64,000 nucleotides of DNA from Acanthaster planci. Taxonomy: Eukaryota > Echinodermata > Asteroidea > Valvatida > Acanthasteridae. How positions within the stretch are numbered: position 1 is the stretch's first letter; every line of letters begins with the position of its first letter. Below the pieces are notes generated by a model. That model saw only the letters and a program-made list of their open reading frames with translations. It was not told where the DNA came from and did no database searches. Shown here one piece after another: positions 60,281 through 64,000 of this stretch. The stretch spans positions 16,907 to 80,906 of the forward strand of contig NW_019091369.1 of NCBI RefSeq assembly GCF_001949145.1, read 5' to 3'. A program made the position numbers and the translations under genes.

Positions 60281-63200
60281 TAGACGTCGCTGAGAGCTGC
60301 GCTGCGCAGTCTTCATCTTGTCTTTGTATGTGTGCATTAAGTGTATTTCGGCGGCAGTTATCATTGTGAGCAACAAGGTATAGCGCTATCCGTGCATGTT
60401 ATTAACACCGATGCGTAGGACGTGCTCACAACAAATGATCAACTCGGCAAGTATCTTTCAAAGACCGACATGTTCAGTAGAGGGTCCCCCTAGCGACAAA
60501 TTAGAATTTCCATGGCATATGTCTCGTCTTTCTCGGCACATAATAGATGGACGACGTTTTCCTTATTTCCTGTTTTTTTTTTCCAATGAAATGAAAGACG
60601 TAAAATTAAAGTTATTTTCAGTGTGTGCAGTTTGAAATGAGGCGGATTTGTCTTGTCAGCAAATAGCACGATTAAACGATTTAAACTCAATTTCTACGAA
60701 TTCCCTGAAAAGCACGCTCCGTTCATCTTGAGAGCAACGATGCCGAAAATTCTTCTCTGATTCAAAATGAAGCTACCAGTAACTCACAGTAAGAAATGAG
60801 ACTGAAGGACATTTCAAAGGGAAGGCCGATCTGCCACTCTGGGTCTTAGAGTTGAGACTTTCAACCTTGGGACAAAAACACAGCCTCAAAATTGTTGCAA
60901 TTGCTCGCTCCAAGATACACTCAATAAAATTGGATTAGCTTCGTCCATGCAAAGGCCATTCGGCTGCAGAATGTGTAATCATAATGTTTAACGCTTGCTT
61001 TGTTGTTAATCATTGCGAGTTTACGCCCTCATGGGTTTTCCCCAGCATCGACCCGTCACTGCCTCGGCAGCCCGGCCGGGCGCACTGCGTGCAGCGGCTG
61101 GTCCCAAGACGGTCACGGGGGGCTAGCGGGGCAACGGCAGCTGGGCCGGCCTCTCAAGACATCACGCTTGATTACTCTGTGCAAGGAGAAATCCTCTTCG
61201 CGCTGTCTTGCCGCAAATACCACCGTTATTGCATATCCCGTGCTGTGTGTAATAAGAGGAAATGTTTGGAGGATTCGTTTGCGTGGAATTTTTTTGGGGG
61301 GGACACAAGTCCATACTGAAACACGACATAATTTAGAAACAGACTAAAATGATATTTTTTACGGCAGGGTGCGGATTCACGAGGTTACACATTATGTTTT
61401 CAAGTTTTTTTCAGGCATACATTAGTACAGCTGGAAATCGATCGATTTCCACAAGACTAAATGTTGTATGAAATTGGCAATTCGGCTCGTTGCTTATGAC
61501 AATGTTAAAGGCACATTTACAGGTTCAGCTCTGGGAATAAGGCAGAGATCCTGGCTTCATCGTATTGTGAAACTGTAAGCTCACAGGCACACCGAGGGCA
61601 GAACAAGACAGAAATTATGCGACAGCTGTTATTTCAAAATGTGCTGTCAATTTGTCATGCTCATCGGGCAGAGTGCAAAGTAGGGATGGGTAAAATACGC
61701 ATGAATAACATATATACACATGTATAGGCCTAAATGGCAAAGTTCAGTGACTTGTAAACCAACAGTAACGATTGACAAAAACTTCTGCAAGACTCGCAGT
61801 AGAGCAGTTCGTAATCCTTTTCTTTTGAGTCAACTAAACACAGCAAAACAAAACTGCACATTGTGCGTAAACAACGCGCACACCGGCGGCAACCTGGAAT
61901 GAAGTAGCCCATCACTTTCACGTACGAGGTTGCAGGCCAATCAATGGACCCAATATTGCCTTACAGCTCACCTTGCCTTGCAGTTCACAGTTTTGGATGA
62001 AATGTTTGGATGAAAATGAACCGCTGAAGTTGTTCCGGTCTGCAACGAAGTACAGAGAGATCATTTCTTTATATGGCGACAGGTTCGGACACTGCTTCAG
62101 GGTTGGCCGTCTTTTAGGGAATTTATTCGGTTATTGGTTTACTCCCGAAATTCAACAGAAAGTAAAATATGGCGAGCTAAGCTTTGATTTGACGTGAACT
62201 TTTAGAGGGGTATGTTTCTTTTTCTTTTGCAAAATGACGATATGCAACGTGTAGGACTTTTTTGGCTTTATGTTACCGGCAGTCAGCATCTCTCCACAGA
62301 CGCTGAACTCAAGCATAGCTGAACTCTGGCAAAGTCCCGGCCCGTATAGACTCGAATGTCGCAAGAGACAAGACAAATGCATCCAACCAGACAGATCGAG
62401 TTGCCACTCGACTAATTTCTCATTAAGTCATGGTGATGTTCATTCCATGATACTGAATGCCGAACATTGGTATCTTCATATGCCGCAGTGAGCAATGATT
62501 AGATGTCGAATAAAGACAAGACTTCTTGTACACAATAACTGATGCAGGAACTCCACTGCACACTCTGTTAGTTTCATTCCAAACCCGTGATGTGCTTCGT
62601 TTCAGTCTGAATAAGGAAATTTTGTAATTTAGGAAATAGCAGCATTGTTTTCTCCTTCGTTACACACTTCACAATGAAGTTACATACAGCTACAAAAAAA
62701 AAAGCAAAACCCATATTGAAAAACACTACACACAACAAAACAAGTGGGTAAAATCCAGAAACACGTCACCCTGTGAAAAGGCCTCCCAAGTTAATTCTGC
62801 TGCGTTGTAAAAGGCCACGAATAATTTTGTAACAGGCACTTAGAAGATAGGAAAAAACATTAAGAATTGCAAAGTCTGTACTGCAAAGTTTTAAATTAAT
62901 GCATGCTCCTGTTCAGGGGCAGTGGGCGACATAACAGATTTTAATAAACACAAGAAGTAAACAGGACTGCTCTTGTATTGATTCGCTATTTATTTCAGCC
63001 GGTACATGGACTGCTACATGTATACATAATCTGAACCATTCATGTAACATTTCCTATGGTACCCTTATTGTCAGAGCCGACATTTTACACATTGGAAAAT
63101 GATATTTATATGGAAAATAAATAATTGTTTACAAAAATGCGTAGTTGGGTGAACGCTGAGAAGAGTTGACGACAAATAAAACTGTTTGTTGACTCCCTCC

Positions 63201-64000
63201 CCACCAAAAAAATCTTTAACTTAGGAAATTCAGTGTTTAGTCGGTCGCTGCATTTCTGAACTAGCCTAGTATAATCTTCATCTCGTTAACTACGAATATT
63301 GCTCTTATAATGATATGCAAGCACAGGCTCAAGGTTGCTTTAAACACGAGCATTGGCCGAGACCGACGAAAAGTAAACTGCACAACGAAGCTCGAAGTTC
63401 AACGACACTGGCATTTTGTTCAAATATAAAAGAAAGACAATTCAGTGTGGTGTTAATATAAAGCTTCTGGACAGAAAGGTGTTCTGTGGGAACAGCTTTG
63501 AGATGTTAAACTGTTATTCTACAGTTCAGTTTTAGTTTTAGCGATTTTTTGTGACCCATAAATCGACTGCACTGCAGCTTCGCTCACTGTACTTTATTGT
63601 CTTGTAACAGTCACTGATTATGTCTTCCAATTTTGAAGCATTTTTTTTCAACTTTGAATTCAGCAGGACTCTCAGCATTTTGTGAAATCAACTTAAATGA
63701 CGCCAACAGTTGGACAGCTTATTGGTAAACTTTATGGTTATGTCTCACACTGGCTGCCTCCAGAATATGGTTCATATCACTCGCGGAATGATTTCCTTTT
63801 ACCCCGTGTACAAAATCGAGGGTAACTACGTACAATGACGCACACAGAGATAATTTAATTGTCTGATGAAAGGTGTTAAGTTGAGTTGCTTCGACAGTGT
63901 AATGTCTTAACGGGACGCCAACACTATTAAGTTAGGTATTTAATGATGATTTTTTACACTCAGTGATTTTCGTCGGTGGCAGCATTATGCAACCAAAAAC
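60281..64000. other. Right end, no supported gene
   Basis: Mostly AT-rich unique sequence with a GC-rich patch at 61040-61165. The ORFs (61000-61347, 61973-62197, 62270-62491) overlap each other or lack any family match. Confidence 0.4.

Noticed and set aside
1-64000. CRISPR arrays, operons or prokaryotic signals
   Set aside because: Spliced genes, retroposon tails and transposon types are eukaryotic. No spaced direct repeats of CRISPR type were seen.

Overview
This is a eukaryotic nuclear window. Coding sequence lies in many short exons with GT-AG (and some GC-AG) introns, and the spacers carry miniature transposons and retroposon scraps. The gene family, the 300-1000 bp introns, the many TACATGTA-like tracts and the near-identical local duplicates suit an invertebrate deuterostome. 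Amphioxus (Branchiostoma) is my best guess, but I cannot prove it from sequence alone.

The left 45 kb is one gene cluster of the RhoBTB / RacA-like family: Rho GTPase domain, polybasic proline-rich linker, two BTB domains and a C-terminal tail, the architecture of Cullin-3 adaptor proteins. Three tandem copies lie on the + strand: copy A (789-5732, 5' part outside the window, one frameshift), copy B (8793-18931) and copy C (21926-32634). A fourth, canonical copy lies on the - strand (45065-36391, 594 codons) facing the array tail to tail. I rebuilt every exon by hand. Splice phases close throughout in copy C and the - copy, and in copy B once one duplicated unit is removed; copy A needs its single frameshift ignored.

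The main novelty is that the + strand copies are not plain RhoBTB genes. The back half of the GTPase domain (G3/G4 exon plus G5 exon) occurs twice in succession behind a single P-loop exon. The first half keeps TKID and TSA; the second is degenerate (TNID, MTG). Switch I threonine and the DTAGQ motif are also lost in copies B and C, while the - copy keeps all of them. Exon phases would allow the two half-domains to be used alternatively. The BTB exons of all four genes, including the inverted one, are almost identical in DNA while the GTPase exons differ widely, which points to gene conversion or domain-specific selection.

Copy B carries an extra 2.1-kb tandem repeat of three GTPase exons. 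Its two units abut single N bases, and the extra exons break the reading frame, so this is probably two haplotypes placed side by side in the assembly.

From about 45.7 kb to the end (18 kb) I find no gene I can support: only repeats, two non-LTR retrotransposon remnants (one lies in the cluster at 34.4 kb), a few unexplained ORFs and GC-richer unique stretches that may be regulatory.
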